A stretch of DNA of 64,000 nt. It comes from Ostrinia nubilalis (Eukaryota > Arthropoda > Insecta > Lepidoptera > Crambidae). The position numbers and the translations under genes were made by a program. This document shows, piece after piece, positions 48,796 through 59,510 of this stretch. Location: positions 14,338,012 to 14,402,011 of the forward strand of contig NC_087106.1 in assembly GCF_963855985.1 (NCBI RefSeq). Direction: 5' to 3'. Each line of letters opens with the position of its first letter. The stretch's first letter is position 1. The notes under the pieces were generated by a model. It saw nothing but the letters and a program-made list of their open reading frames with translations. It did no database searches and was not told the DNA's origin.

Positions 48796-49760
48796 TAGTA
48801 CGAGAGCCCACGACCAAAACCATGTGTCATAGCAATACGGCAAAAACCCTATAAAATCGTTAGATTGTATGATTCTGAACCCGACTAGGTGTGTAGTAAC
48901 GGTCGAAAGTGTAGCAACTGAGTGGGAGGCCATTTCTGCTGTGTCAAAAAAAAAAGACAGTCGGTATTATAGCAATACGTCTGATAGTGAAAATGTACAT
49001 AGATTTTATAATTGTATTACGAAAAAGTTTGTTTTCAGACATTTTGCGCGTAGCATATAGCCTGTGCGCATTTTTGAAAATGTCAACAAATTTAGCCGAC
49101 CTGTATCATAGCAATACGGATAATTATTTTTTTTTAACTTTTCGTATTGCTGCCATGATTACCAAAAACCTGTTTTCAGACACTTTAAGTGTATCAAAAA
49201 GTTGTATGATAGAGAAGGTGCTACACTTAATTTGTCTGATATAAATTTTTTGCACATGTGGACAACTTATTTTATCATGTCCAACAATTTTCAGACATAT
49301 TGCTATGATACCGATCGGTAAAATTTGTTAACATTTTCAAAACGGTCTCAAAATTTAATGCGTTCACATTTCCGTCTGAAAATTGTTTTGTTCGCATCAA
49401 ATAACCAAAATTTACTAATAAAAAAGATTTTCAGACGTATTGCTATGAGACATTTTTTTTGTCTCATTTTTAATTTTTTTAAGTGATTTTACGGGTTTGC
49501 GCTACACCACTAACGTCTGAAAATAATGTTTCCGGTATCTCAGAACTATCATTCAACTACAGTCTGCAAATCAGACATATTGCTATGATGCAGTTCGGTA
49601 AAATTCTTTGACAATTTTGAAAATTCGGTCAGATCAAACGCTACGCGGAAAATGTCTGGTATTGGTATTTTCGAGTTCAGGATAATCGTATCTATCGATT
49701 TGATGCGGTTTTGGCCGTATTGCTATGAGACAAAAATTTTGGTCGTGGGCTCTCGTACTA
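48796..49760. mobile_element. 965-bp DNA element with orientation-sorted internal repeats
   Basis: Perfect 24-bp terminal inverted repeats begin TAGTACGAGAGCCCACGACC; pairing continues imperfectly to a CATAGCAATACGG at each inner edge. AAG adjoins both ends (48793-48795 and 49761-49763), a possible 3-bp duplication. CATAGCAATACG-type units lie forward at 48828, 48968 and 49107, and inverted at 49143 (degenerate), 49296, 49436, 49576 and 49716. Many are joined to TTTTCAGAC. Spacing is about 140 bp throughout, so the body looks like a divergent array folded around 49120-49140. There is no transposase. Superfamily is unknown. Confidence 0.78.
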
Positions 49761-49763
49761 AAG

Positions 49764-50654
49764 CATTTAACTTGGTTACAAGTTCTAAAGAGAGAGCCAT
49801 GTTTGATTGCTATGACGGCTCATAGTGATCCTGATCTACGACATCACTTATTTAAACCACACGAATAATGCAGCTTGCCTGAAACACTTGGATAGTCCTC
49901 AGGGTATAAATGCATCATTAGTAAAATGTCTGCAATACACAGCAGTTAAGTACCGCAAATAAACAATATTTGAATTACCCACGCACTAAAATAGTACGTC
50001 TCTTTGCATTAACTTTAACACATTAACGACAAATTACTATGAGGTTTCGACGTTAACTAACAGTTGTAGTATGTCATAGTTAATCCCCATATTTGTAATG
50101 CTTATTGAAAGACATACGAGTATTAACAACATTTACTATGTCTTTCGTGGGATTATCGTCTTAGCGACCATAATGTCATAACTTATTACTTTTAAGATAA
50201 AAGCTAACTCCAGTATCATCGAGTGATTCGAAAAGACAAATTAATCTTTGATTAATGAAGATAGACGATTAGATACTTAGATCAATTTAAGCCAATCATC
50301 ACGTACCTATTTAATCATAGTAATCGAAATGATCACTCAGAAGCTATAATTTGTGTGAGTGTCTGAGTATAATCTAATCGCAATTATATCTGCAGTTAGT
50401 CAGAAATAACTAGTTGTCATGAACTAAGATGTTATTAATACAAAACTAATGGTAAGTGAGTAAGTGCTGATTGGTACATAACCTACTTAGATCGTTTAAT
50501 GTAATATGACGCATTCCAAAAAGACCTAATGATACAAGCCCATACCTACAAAAAATAAACGAATTAACAATGAAAAAATCCCGAGTGTTATCACCTAATA
50601 GAGTCACAGACTGCGGTCATATGACGTCAGAGGTCTCCCCGCGAGGGTCTAATC
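49764..50654. other. AT-rich non-coding stretch
   Basis: I see nothing supportable between the two elements. Confidence 0.4.
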
Positions 50655-50657
50655 TAA

Positions 50658-50775
50658 GGCTGGGTTGCACCATCTTACTTTGACTTTAACAAACGTCAAA
50701 AATCTGTCAAACTCCATACAAAATACACCGGTTACCGTTAAAGTTACGGTCAAAGTTAGGTGGTGCAACTCAGCC
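50658..50775. mobile_element. 118-bp MITE with TAA duplication (Harbinger-like)
   Basis: GGCTGGGTTGCACCATCTTA and the complement of TAGGTGGTGCAACTCAGCC are terminal inverted repeats extending through TTTGAC. TAA is on both sides (50655-50657 and 50776-50778). The 'CTGGGTTGCACCA' end is one I recognise as widely dispersed in moth genomes. Confidence 0.7.
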
Positions 50776-50778
50776 TAA

Positions 50779-53700
50779 GCCAAGTTTATTGTTTGTGTCA
50801 TTACGAGTGCATCAGTGACCCTGTCACATGCTCGAGACCACGTGTGCTCGCATGCGTGGGATATTTTATCTTTCTGGTTTTGTACAACAATGACAAATTT
50901 GGTTTATTTTCGTTTGATTATACCTACCTACTTATTTAAAGTTTTAAACCATTAATAACTCTACTAAATATTAACGCGACAAGACGTTGTGTGAAGACAA
51001 CTTTATGTAGAGTCGTAACGCACAGCGTAAATTAAAACATTCTTATCACCCAATCATCAATACGGAATGAAACGTTAAGTTCCATCAAAATCGATTGACA
51101 AGTTCTTTTATTCTGCAAAATGCTACCTACATCTTGTAATTAAAACTAGTATAGCACATTATCTACAAAAATATCTAGGCTCCGAATGAATGGCACATAA
51201 GTTACATAGTTAATCGGCTCCCAGAGTATACAACTGACATCATTCATCAACGGCAGTGCAAAACGACCGTGAGCTGATGGTAGCAGACCTGAGTCCATTA
51301 AATAAAATCATAAGCTGGAGGTCGTCTCTCGCCATCAATCTAAGTTCTAATAGGCCTTGATACGGTCCGCTGCTTTTGTTCACTAATCATTTTACAAAAG
51401 CACAAACAATATGAAACGGTCAGTCGGTTGCATGGGTCACGACTGACCCGGCCGCGTTGCGTATCTTTGGATGATAGTCACTCCAACGCGTCAATAAATT
51501 GTGAATTATCTCCATATTAAAGTCACATTAACAGTTTTGGTTAACGTCACTATATGATGATGTTATCATTGAACTGCGACGTTATTTGACCATACTAACA
51601 CCTACATAAACAATTAATTTACAGGATGTTTAGTGACAAGTTGACAAAAAATGTGTAATAGAAACTGTAATAGAAAACCCTCTAGCCACCAGGTCTTAAA
51701 TCTTTATTTAAGTGGTTGGAAAAAAGGCGGTTTTTAACGTAACCTTTCTTAAGAATTCTCTTGCACGTCAGATACGCAACTGCTGTCAGAATTTGTAAAC
51801 TAATAACTTAGCCGCTGTTTGATCTAATCGATAAATTCCTCACTAAACCGACGGGCATTTTACATACATTAGTCTTAGTTATTAAAAATACATCGACGCC
51901 GACGGCTCTAGTTGTTATTATTAGATAAGATTTATAGTCTATGGATTTGCATTTTCACTTAAACATAACTTAAAATATCTATTCAAAACCTAAACGATTG
52001 CAATTTCAAAAGGCTGTAAAATATTAAAATGATGCTTAATTTTAAAAGCGCAGAGTAAGTATGTAACTATTATTATGTAGGCCACTGGCGCAATAACTGA
52101 ATATTTCATATTGCTCAAGTGATATTTCAGAATCGGCAACCATTTGCAAATTAATTTAGTGTAATAATGGTCATATAGTTTTAAAACACGAATACCTAGT
52201 TATCTTTTCGCAATCGTATTCATAGGGCATTTAAGAAAAGTACCAACTCAGTAATAAACATTTTAACAGTCTAGAGTTGACAAGGGTTCCATATTTTGTC
52301 AATTTATAAAATTATGCTTTCGCGACTGGGTGCTCTGGGATACAGGCATACCTAGGACTGAAATCGGTGGTATTTTGAGACTACAAATGAAGTACACATT
52401 CGATGTAGGTACTTACCTACCTAGGCATTTGAAATAAGCTAAGCAATAATTTTGATGTTTACGGGTAGACAAGTTATCCCATATCAATAATGGCTAATAT
52501 TTAGTAATTTAATTAAGTCAATACTAGTAATTCTACGCTTGGATGCACCAGGCGCGCAGGCCAGCGAGGAGCTGACCGGAGGCTACAATGGCTCGTGTCA
52601 ACACAAAAACTGCGAGGTCAACTGCCGGTTGTGATGACCACTACAATTAACTTCATAAAAACTAAGGCATCATTTTCCTTATGAATGAATGAAACTAACC
52701 TTAACGCAGAGATTACTGCCAAACCGACGACTCAGTGTTATGAACGAACAATAGAATCCCAAATAAAAATAATTGCAATTTTAGAAAGTATAAATATAAA
52801 AAGCAAAAGACTCATCCTATTATTATCTCTACGAGCGATTTTTAAAATGTTGCAAGTGCCCTTCTTTCTGCTCCACAAACATTTTATTGATCGTAACCGC
52901 GAGTCACAAGATTTAACGATATTAATTATTGTAGTTATCGCTCCGCTACCCGCTCTGAGTGGACGCTGCCTCACCTCACCATCCTTACGCAATTCTAATT
53001 AATATGAAGCCCATTAATTTGGATCCATGATATAATTGTTGCGTCGGGGAACCGAACTGACATCCTTTTCACGAGGAAGCAACTAGATGACCAGCCACCA
53101 GACAAGTCCGACATTGCCATTGCCATGTGCATTCACGAATATGTAATAATATGTATTTTCGATGTAAAGATGGCACATTTGCATACTGCTTGCATGATTT
53201 GCAACTAAATCAATCGTCGATTATCAATTTCCTAGATATAAATTCCTACACATGCTTAGTTTCTACAAGCTGATTAACATTTAGTCATTATTGGAATTGA
53301 TTTCTCCGAAAACTTTCAAATAAAAGTAGTTTTGCAACTTGTTTTCTGCAAATTATTATCAGCAATTAATGCTTTAAAACACAATTTCAATTACTAGACT
53401 AAACATAGCGCATAACATACAATTTATTCCAACTCGCTATCATAGCAAAGAGTAAATAACATATACCTAATTTACTTATTACAGACAGGTTCATATTCGC
53501 CCAACTAATTGTAGTTCTCATAACGGCCACTTATCTAAATCAAACAATCCTAATAACCTAACAGATGTTCAAACTAATTGCCACGAATGCATCACAGACG
53601 AGCACAGCCTGACGAGAAGAAACAGCCCAGTCAAATCAAACATTGCTTCATAAAGATAGCAAAAACTGGCTAAAAAGTTTAATTTATCTTATTCTGCTAA

Positions 53701-54954
53701 GCAATAATTGCCTTCCGTGGACATCTTCAGTTTTTATTGATAGCTTAACAAATCTAGGTAGACTTACTTTTATTTTAATCAAGGTTTCGATATACCTACG
53801 AGTATAAGCGACTACGTATGAAACATGGGCCAGTACACGCCTGGGCCTTTCCATGGTGGTATCAGATAGTGTCGCAATATTCGTAGCAATGTTATAATGG
53901 TATGATTTTCCCACATGATTAAAATATATTATTTACTGACATTGAAATTTGAATGCATATTTGATAAAGGATATGGTAAATAATTAAACTTATCAAATAT
54001 TTAAATATAGTCTTGTGCCATATTTTCCTGCTTTATTATTGTCAGGCGCATCTGGCGTGAACAAGCTGTTCTTAGCTGGCTATCGTAGTTTGTCGGCGTC
54101 TCAAAGGATGTTTCGCGCATCGCTCGCGACACAAACGATCGCTAACACGAATGCTCGACTGGATTCTTGTTGTTAATGGCAATTGATTAACTTTAACTTG
54201 GCATTTATCGGTTACATTAACGGTAACCATGATTTACCCATCACCTTAAAGCGTCACTTACAAGTACGACTACGAAGTCATGTTGTTGGAATTATCAACT
54301 TAAAAGCTCTCAATAGTTATTAGTCTATTATGTAGATGTTACTTAATATCACATGATAATAATGATTTTCATCTGAAATCTTTTCGGAAAACTTATATGT
54401 CATGTATTTTTAATAGGTATACAGTGTGCGTGACTGTAAGCTCGAAATCGTATGTAAAAATAATTTCAATTTATAATTAAATATAGATAAATACTATTTG
54501 AACTACTATACTATTTGTAATAATATATAGAATCCATTATTGGCTGTAAGAACAAAAATATCTGTTTGTATTATTATTATAAAGAGCTGTGGTTTTCTGA
54601 ATAAAGAAAAATAAAATAAAATGAACCTAATTTAATACAAAAGGGGAAAATGGCTAATAATAGCGATAATGCAACATGAGTAACAGAAATAATGGTTCGA
54701 TTTCTTATCACTATCCACGCTGCACACTGATAAAACTCATAGTGCATATGGATTGACAACTCGGAGAAAGTCAATTGAAATTATAATTTGATTACATAGG
54801 TATACATAATTTAGAAATATTTAACATGAATTGCGTAACTAATAAGCTTTATTAAAACCGATTAGTGAAGCTTTAACATTTGTAATTCTCTTTTTAAGTC
54901 TAGAACTATGTAAATATTTATTACCTTATTTTATTTAAGTATTTAGAAAATATG
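50779..54954. other. Long AT-rich non-coding stretch
   Basis: GC-richer patches at about 51435-51470, 52540-52600 and 54045-54140. The segment 53041-53075 resembles, on the minus strand, the 3' half of a tRNA (CAGTTCGGTTCCCCGACGCA), perhaps an old SINE head. Open frames at 52685-53002 overlap on both strands and are not called. Confidence 0.4.
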
Positions 54955-54956
54955 TA

Positions 54957-55427
54957 CAGTCACGGAATGAAAAGGTTCGTCACCTTAGTGTCGGTTTTCG
55001 CTTGAACTAGGTACTGTAAGAGTCAAACCTGCCAACATAACAGTGCAAGAAACAGTGCTGCTAACATTTAAATAAATATGACGTTTGCTAACGAATAAGG
55101 TTTTCCTTGTTTATTTTTCTATCCCATCAGTGCAATGCAATGATGACATTGACCAATTGACAATAGTTTTTTTTATTTAATAGAAATAATAATGGCAGGT
55201 TGAACCAACAAGAAGGTTTTAGTTTATCAATCATAATAATCTTCTTGACAAGATAAATCGTCAAACAACTTTGATCTGAATAATTTTGAACTTTACTGAC
55301 GAACAGTTATAGATTATTTTCTCTAACTCGAGATTATTCCGTGACATAGTTTCAAAAGGTAATATGTGCTCGCGGTTCGTTGAAGGAATCAATTTGAAAA
55401 CTGACGAACCTTTTCATTCCGTGACTG
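54957..55427. mobile_element. Tc1/mariner-like non-autonomous element
   Basis: The left end CAGTCACGGAATGAAAAGGT followed by TCGTCA has an exact complement at the right end (26-bp inverted repeat). TA lies immediately outside each end (54955-54956 and 55428-55429), the signature of Tc1/mariner integration. The 471-bp body has no transposase. Confidence 0.78.
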
Positions 55428-55429
55428 TA

Positions 55430-55767
55430 CTTTAGTTAATAAGTTATGTTCTGTATAATCCTAGCTGTTAAGCGATTGAGTTACATCAATTGTACAGAGC
55501 GAGCCCTTCAGTACGCGAAAACAACTCGCACTTGACCGGTTAATTATTAACTAATGTAAACAAATACTTATAGTTCATTAACTTTACTCGAGTACCTACA
55601 CTAGTTTATTCGTTAATTAGGTACTTACTTGTGTCTAAATATTATTAAAAGGTACCGAATGTTAACACATTTTTAATTAACGATAACAAATTACTATCGC
55701 TAAGGTGGGACAGTAAGTAGTTCGAGTCAACCAAAGTGGTCAAAAATTTGACAACATAACCTTATTC
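55430..55767. other. AT-rich non-coding stretch
   Basis: Nothing recognised between the two inverted-repeat elements. Confidence 0.4.
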
Positions 55768-55985
55768 CAATGAGGGCTATCGTTTTAGCGCTCACCAGTT
55801 AGCGCCACTGTAGAGTAAGGTCCTGTCACTTGCTAGTAGCGAAGACAGTGGCACCAACTGGTGAGCGCTAAAGTGGTAGGAGGACTATCGCATTTGCACT
55901 CATCAAGATGGCGCCACTGTAGAGTAAGGTCCTGTCAATCGCCAGGGGTGCCAACTGTTAAGTATAAAAACGATAGCCCTCATTG
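55768..55985. mobile_element. Dimeric fold-back MITE
   Basis: The outer ends CAATGAGGGCTATCGTTTT and AAAACGATAGCCCTCATTG are exact inverted repeats. The interior is two tandem fold-backs sharing the 27-base core beginning GCGCCACTGTAGAGTAAGGT (55802-55828 and 55911-55937, 109 apart). The first hairpin pairs TTAGCGCTCACCAGTT with AACTGGTGAGCGCTAA. It appears to be a tandem dimer of a ~105-bp unit, with no clear target-site duplication. Non-coding. Confidence 0.72.
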
Positions 55986-56670
55986 TAACAAAGACGTGTT
56001 GCGAACTTGTTGCCTACTTTGGGTGTCACGAACTATTTGACGCTGACTGTACTCGTTATTACTACGATATTAGGTAATTATAGGCGTAATCGTATTCCTG
56101 GAAGTGTACTATTAAATTAAATTGGCATGTGAAGTGGACTAATCTTACGAATTCATGTTTGTAAAACTTTTTTTTTAATAAGTTTTATTAATTAAGTAAG
56201 TATTGGACAGTAGGTAGTAGGCAGCACATGAAAATCAAATGTAATATGGGTAGGTACATACCTACTCGTACTTATAATAAATTGTTCACGTCTTAGGATT
56301 TTAAATATTTTCATAACAATACATATGTCCCATAACAATGCTCGTAGTAAAGCAGTTTTCAAATCTCTTTAATTTTATTTAATTGGAATTTGCATAGCTA
56401 AAAGTGGGCAATGAAACATGTTTGAAAAAATAAATGCCTCTCTGATAGAGCAACAAATTAGTTTTTATGACAACTCTTTCACGACAGATTACTAACTACC
56501 TAATGTATTTTAACGTTTAATCTAATCAGTAGGTGTTAGTATGGACACATACAACTTAATGAATCACCACGCGGGTTCCATTGATTAAAGGCCAGCTTTC
56601 TTCGTCGGCCCATTCAAGTCCAGCTGTCGTGAGCTGAATGTAGCCCGCAAGCCATTAGCATTTGTAGCAA
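55986..56670. other. AT-rich non-coding stretch
   Basis: Nothing recognised. Confidence 0.35.
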
Positions 56671-56885
56671 TTAAATAAATAAATAAATAAATACCATCAG
56701 ATGAGCCCTACATCATTACATAATAAAATAAAAACAATAATATACATCTTCAGTCCTTGACTGCGCATCTAAATATAAAATACTCGTGATCACATTAGTA
56801 CTTGCCCCCAGAAAGATTCGAACCCGCAACCATTTTTATATGGATAGTTAGGCTGGCATAGGTAATGGCAAATTGTATAGAAGGG
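56671..56885 (-). mobile_element. SINE-like unit, antisense, with (AAAT)n tail
   Basis: On the minus strand GGTTGCGGGTTCGAATCTTT (around 56811-56830) contains a B-box-like GGTTCGAATCT. About 120 bp of body follow, then a TTTA repeat tail (56671-56693 on plus). This is the organisation of a tRNA-derived SINE with a tetranucleotide tail. The A-box half is not convincing and no target duplication was found. Confidence 0.45.
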
Positions 56886-57095
56886 GCTACAAATGAAAAC
56901 ATTATCTTATATGTATAGTCTTCATTCAGCAAATCACAAGCGTTTCACTACTATTATCTGAATAATTATGAGGTTTAATTGTCATTTAATTCACTTTCTA
57001 TTAATTAAATTCATAGACATTAACGTCTTTCAAATCGATAAGAAAATACATGTACTTGCACATAGTAACATAATTAATGGACATAATATGCATAA

Positions 57096-57720
57096 TAGGG
57101 TGGTCCTTATTTTTCGACTTTTGAATTATCCCCGGGGCACTTTCTCATTCGATTATATACCTCTAAATATGAAATTAGCTTTTTTTGTTTTTTTTTTTGG
57201 TTAAGATTTAGAGGTCGCTACCAGCTGTCAAAATATTTACAAAAGCTTTGAAGATCTTAAATCATGGTTTCATAAATGTTTTATTTAAGTGTTTATATCA
57301 CATTTTAAGTGCAAATGAACATCGCATAGATAGAATAGACAATCGCTTCTTGTCCCCTTCTCCCGTCAACCCCTCTTCTGTACCGACCAGGTACCGACGC
57401 GTCGAGATACTAACAAGTAAACTCTTATATCTTAAAAACAATTGATTCAAATATGTACATTGTACATAATATCTTAGTTCATAGCAACAACAATAATTTT
57501 GTAATATTTTTATTTGGCTTTGGCTTTAAAAATAAATGAATCTAACAAATACAGATTTTGTGTTTTTACTTAAATTCAAACCTTGGTAGCGACCCCTAAA
57601 TGTCTTTTAAAAATTAAAAAAAAATAATGAAAGACTTTCATATGGTATATATTCAAATTACGTGGTGCCCCGCAAAATATAAGAAAAAAAAATTTTTTCG
57701 TAGGAATAAGGACCACCCTA
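57096..57720. mobile_element. 625-bp hAT-like non-autonomous element
   Basis: The ends TAGGGTGGTCCTTATT and AATAAGGACCACCCTA are exact inverted repeats. ATGCATAA directly adjoins both (57088-57095 and 57721-57728), an exact 8-bp duplication. A second inverted pair lies inside: GATTTAGAGGTCGCTACC (57205-57222) against GGTAGCGACCCCTAAAT (57585-57601). Open frames inside (57248-57445 and the tail of 56968-57204) are AT-rich and unlike a transposase. Confidence 0.82.
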
Positions 57721-57728
57721 ATGCATAA

Positions 57729-59034
57729 TTAATAACTTTTATTAAGTCCAAAATTGAAATGGAATACTATTACTCGTATTCACTTTCATACTTTATTAAT
57801 TTATTATTATTACGTACTTTACTATCATTTTATAAGCAAAATAAGATAATAATGATGTGGTGCGATTAAAATTATTTCTTGTATATAGTTATTAGTTACT
57901 ACTCTCGTTAACGTAAACTTAAACAAGTACATATCTTACTTAAAATGCTTAAAAAATACAATTAGAATCTTCAAAAAAAAACAATGTAATAATGCAATCA
58001 TTTTTACAAGCAAAAGTAAAATCTCCAAAAATGTCTGCCTCGCACTAGTTGCTGACAACAATTCAAGTTTGGAGTAGCTAATTAGTCAAATTAGTTTTAC
58101 TACAATAACAGGTAATTACTCCAATGACGCCTAATTAATTATTTCAGCTAAAAAACATTTGCGCTTGACAATAAATATGTGACGTCAAAATAAACACGCT
58201 GTAAAATTTTCAACAAAACACCGGTACCGGCGGAAAACTGGGTGCAAAGGTGAAAAACATATTTTTATTAATTTTACAAAACTGGCTGAAATGCGTCTTA
58301 TTTTTTTGCAATTACACAACCTGCAATAGACATACCTGCATAATTTAAAACTTTTTGTTAAGGGATCTGTGAGTAATAATAACCAAAGTGCAGGTTGAAA
58401 ACAAATATTGTTCTGTTGTGGGCTTTTCCAGAAACATCTCATAGTTGTTTAAAGGAATTTGCTTACATTTTGTAAGATATTTATCGTTTTTAAAACTACC
58501 TGGCGCACAACAAAAGTCGAGATAAGAGATTACGTGCTTAAGTCCGCATTATCGAAGAATTACAAAGTGCCATTGTTTTGTTTGGCTTCTTAAATGAATG
58601 AGGACACGTTTATTTGAGGTGAGCTGTTAAATTATTTAAGTTTTTTTTCCAAAATAACAACAATTGAACGTAAAAGTTTAGTGGGGGGACAGAGAATTTA
58701 CATTTCTTCCTAATATTGTCATAAACACCACAGTAACTACTCAATGTTGTGTTGTTGTTGATATAAATGCAGGTTGCTTAATATAAAAAATGTGGAGGTA
58801 GTTTTAAGTTTTGCAAAATTATAAACAATACTGACAAGTTCTCTTTTTACTACAGTAATAATTGGGAAAAGTTATTACAAATCTGTAATAATACACCGAT
58901 CAATTATTTTCTGAACGCTAACAATAAATCTAGCATCCGTCGAAACTTTCGCGTTTTAATTCACAGATTAATGTCGCGCAAACTCACGTGCTGAAAAACG
59001 AAACTACCGTCCAATTAAGAAAAAAATGCTCACC
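57729..59034. other. AT-rich non-coding stretch
   Basis: No gene recognised. The minus-strand frame 58185-58442 (85 codons) has no motif. If the neighbouring CpG-rich segment is a minus-strand first exon, this would be the start of its intron. Confidence 0.35.
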
Positions 59035-59275
59035 GAAACAGCATCAACAATTGGAAACTCCTCGCATAACTGCAGCTCCACAGTGCACACACTCTCACTC
59101 ACAAATTGTCGGGTTAACTACGAGATGCCGCGATGTTTTCCGAACGCTGCCGAGCGGTAAGGTGCGTGCGCGCTACACGGCTGCGCGGTGCGATATGGCC
59201 GCAGCGAGTCGCTGAACTCGCGTGCAACTCGAACGCGAATTCGCGGCGAGAACTTGTGCTTGCGCGGGGGAAACA
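59035..59275 (-). promoter_or_regulatory. Candidate CpG-rich promoter / non-coding first exon
   Basis: This is the most CpG-dense 150 bases of the window (59130-59275) beside AT-rich DNA. On the minus strand the sequence leads through GTGAGTGAGAGTGTGTGCAC to GATGCTGTTTCG|GTGAGC at 59034/59035, a good splice-donor context. On the plus strand GCCGAGCG|GTAAGG (59156/59157) is also donor-like. No TATA box, protein-coding frame or matching acceptor was identified. The small frames on both strands here are compositional. Treat as a hypothesis. Confidence 0.25.
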
Positions 59276-59458
59276 TCGACTAGGGTTGGCTCGAAATCCA
59301 ATAACTTTGAACAATGCAATTCCCCAAACAGCTTCTAGATTAGACTGAAGAAAGCTTGACCACCTAACTGCGTAGAAACTTAAAGATTGAAGTGTGAAAG
59401 ACTGTGCTTCGTAGCCTTCGTAGCGTCGTAGCTAGGCCGCTAGAGGCAGGCTGTGCTT

Positions 59459-59510
59459 AATAAATAAATAAATAATAACTTTATTGACATAATAGGAAAT
59501 AAGCTTTAAC
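59459..59510 (-). mobile_element. Possible retroelement tail, antisense
   Basis: On the minus strand, ATGTCAATAAAGTTATTATT runs into TTATTTATTTATTAAG: an AATAAA-like signal with a tetranucleotide tail, as in other truncated retroelements here. Its extent to the right is undefined. Confidence 0.35.

Noticed and set aside
51625..51650. ACAGGATGTTTAGTGACAAG resembling the ACAGGGTGTTAG end of a MITE
   Set aside because: No matching inverted end was found downstream and the similarity is short.
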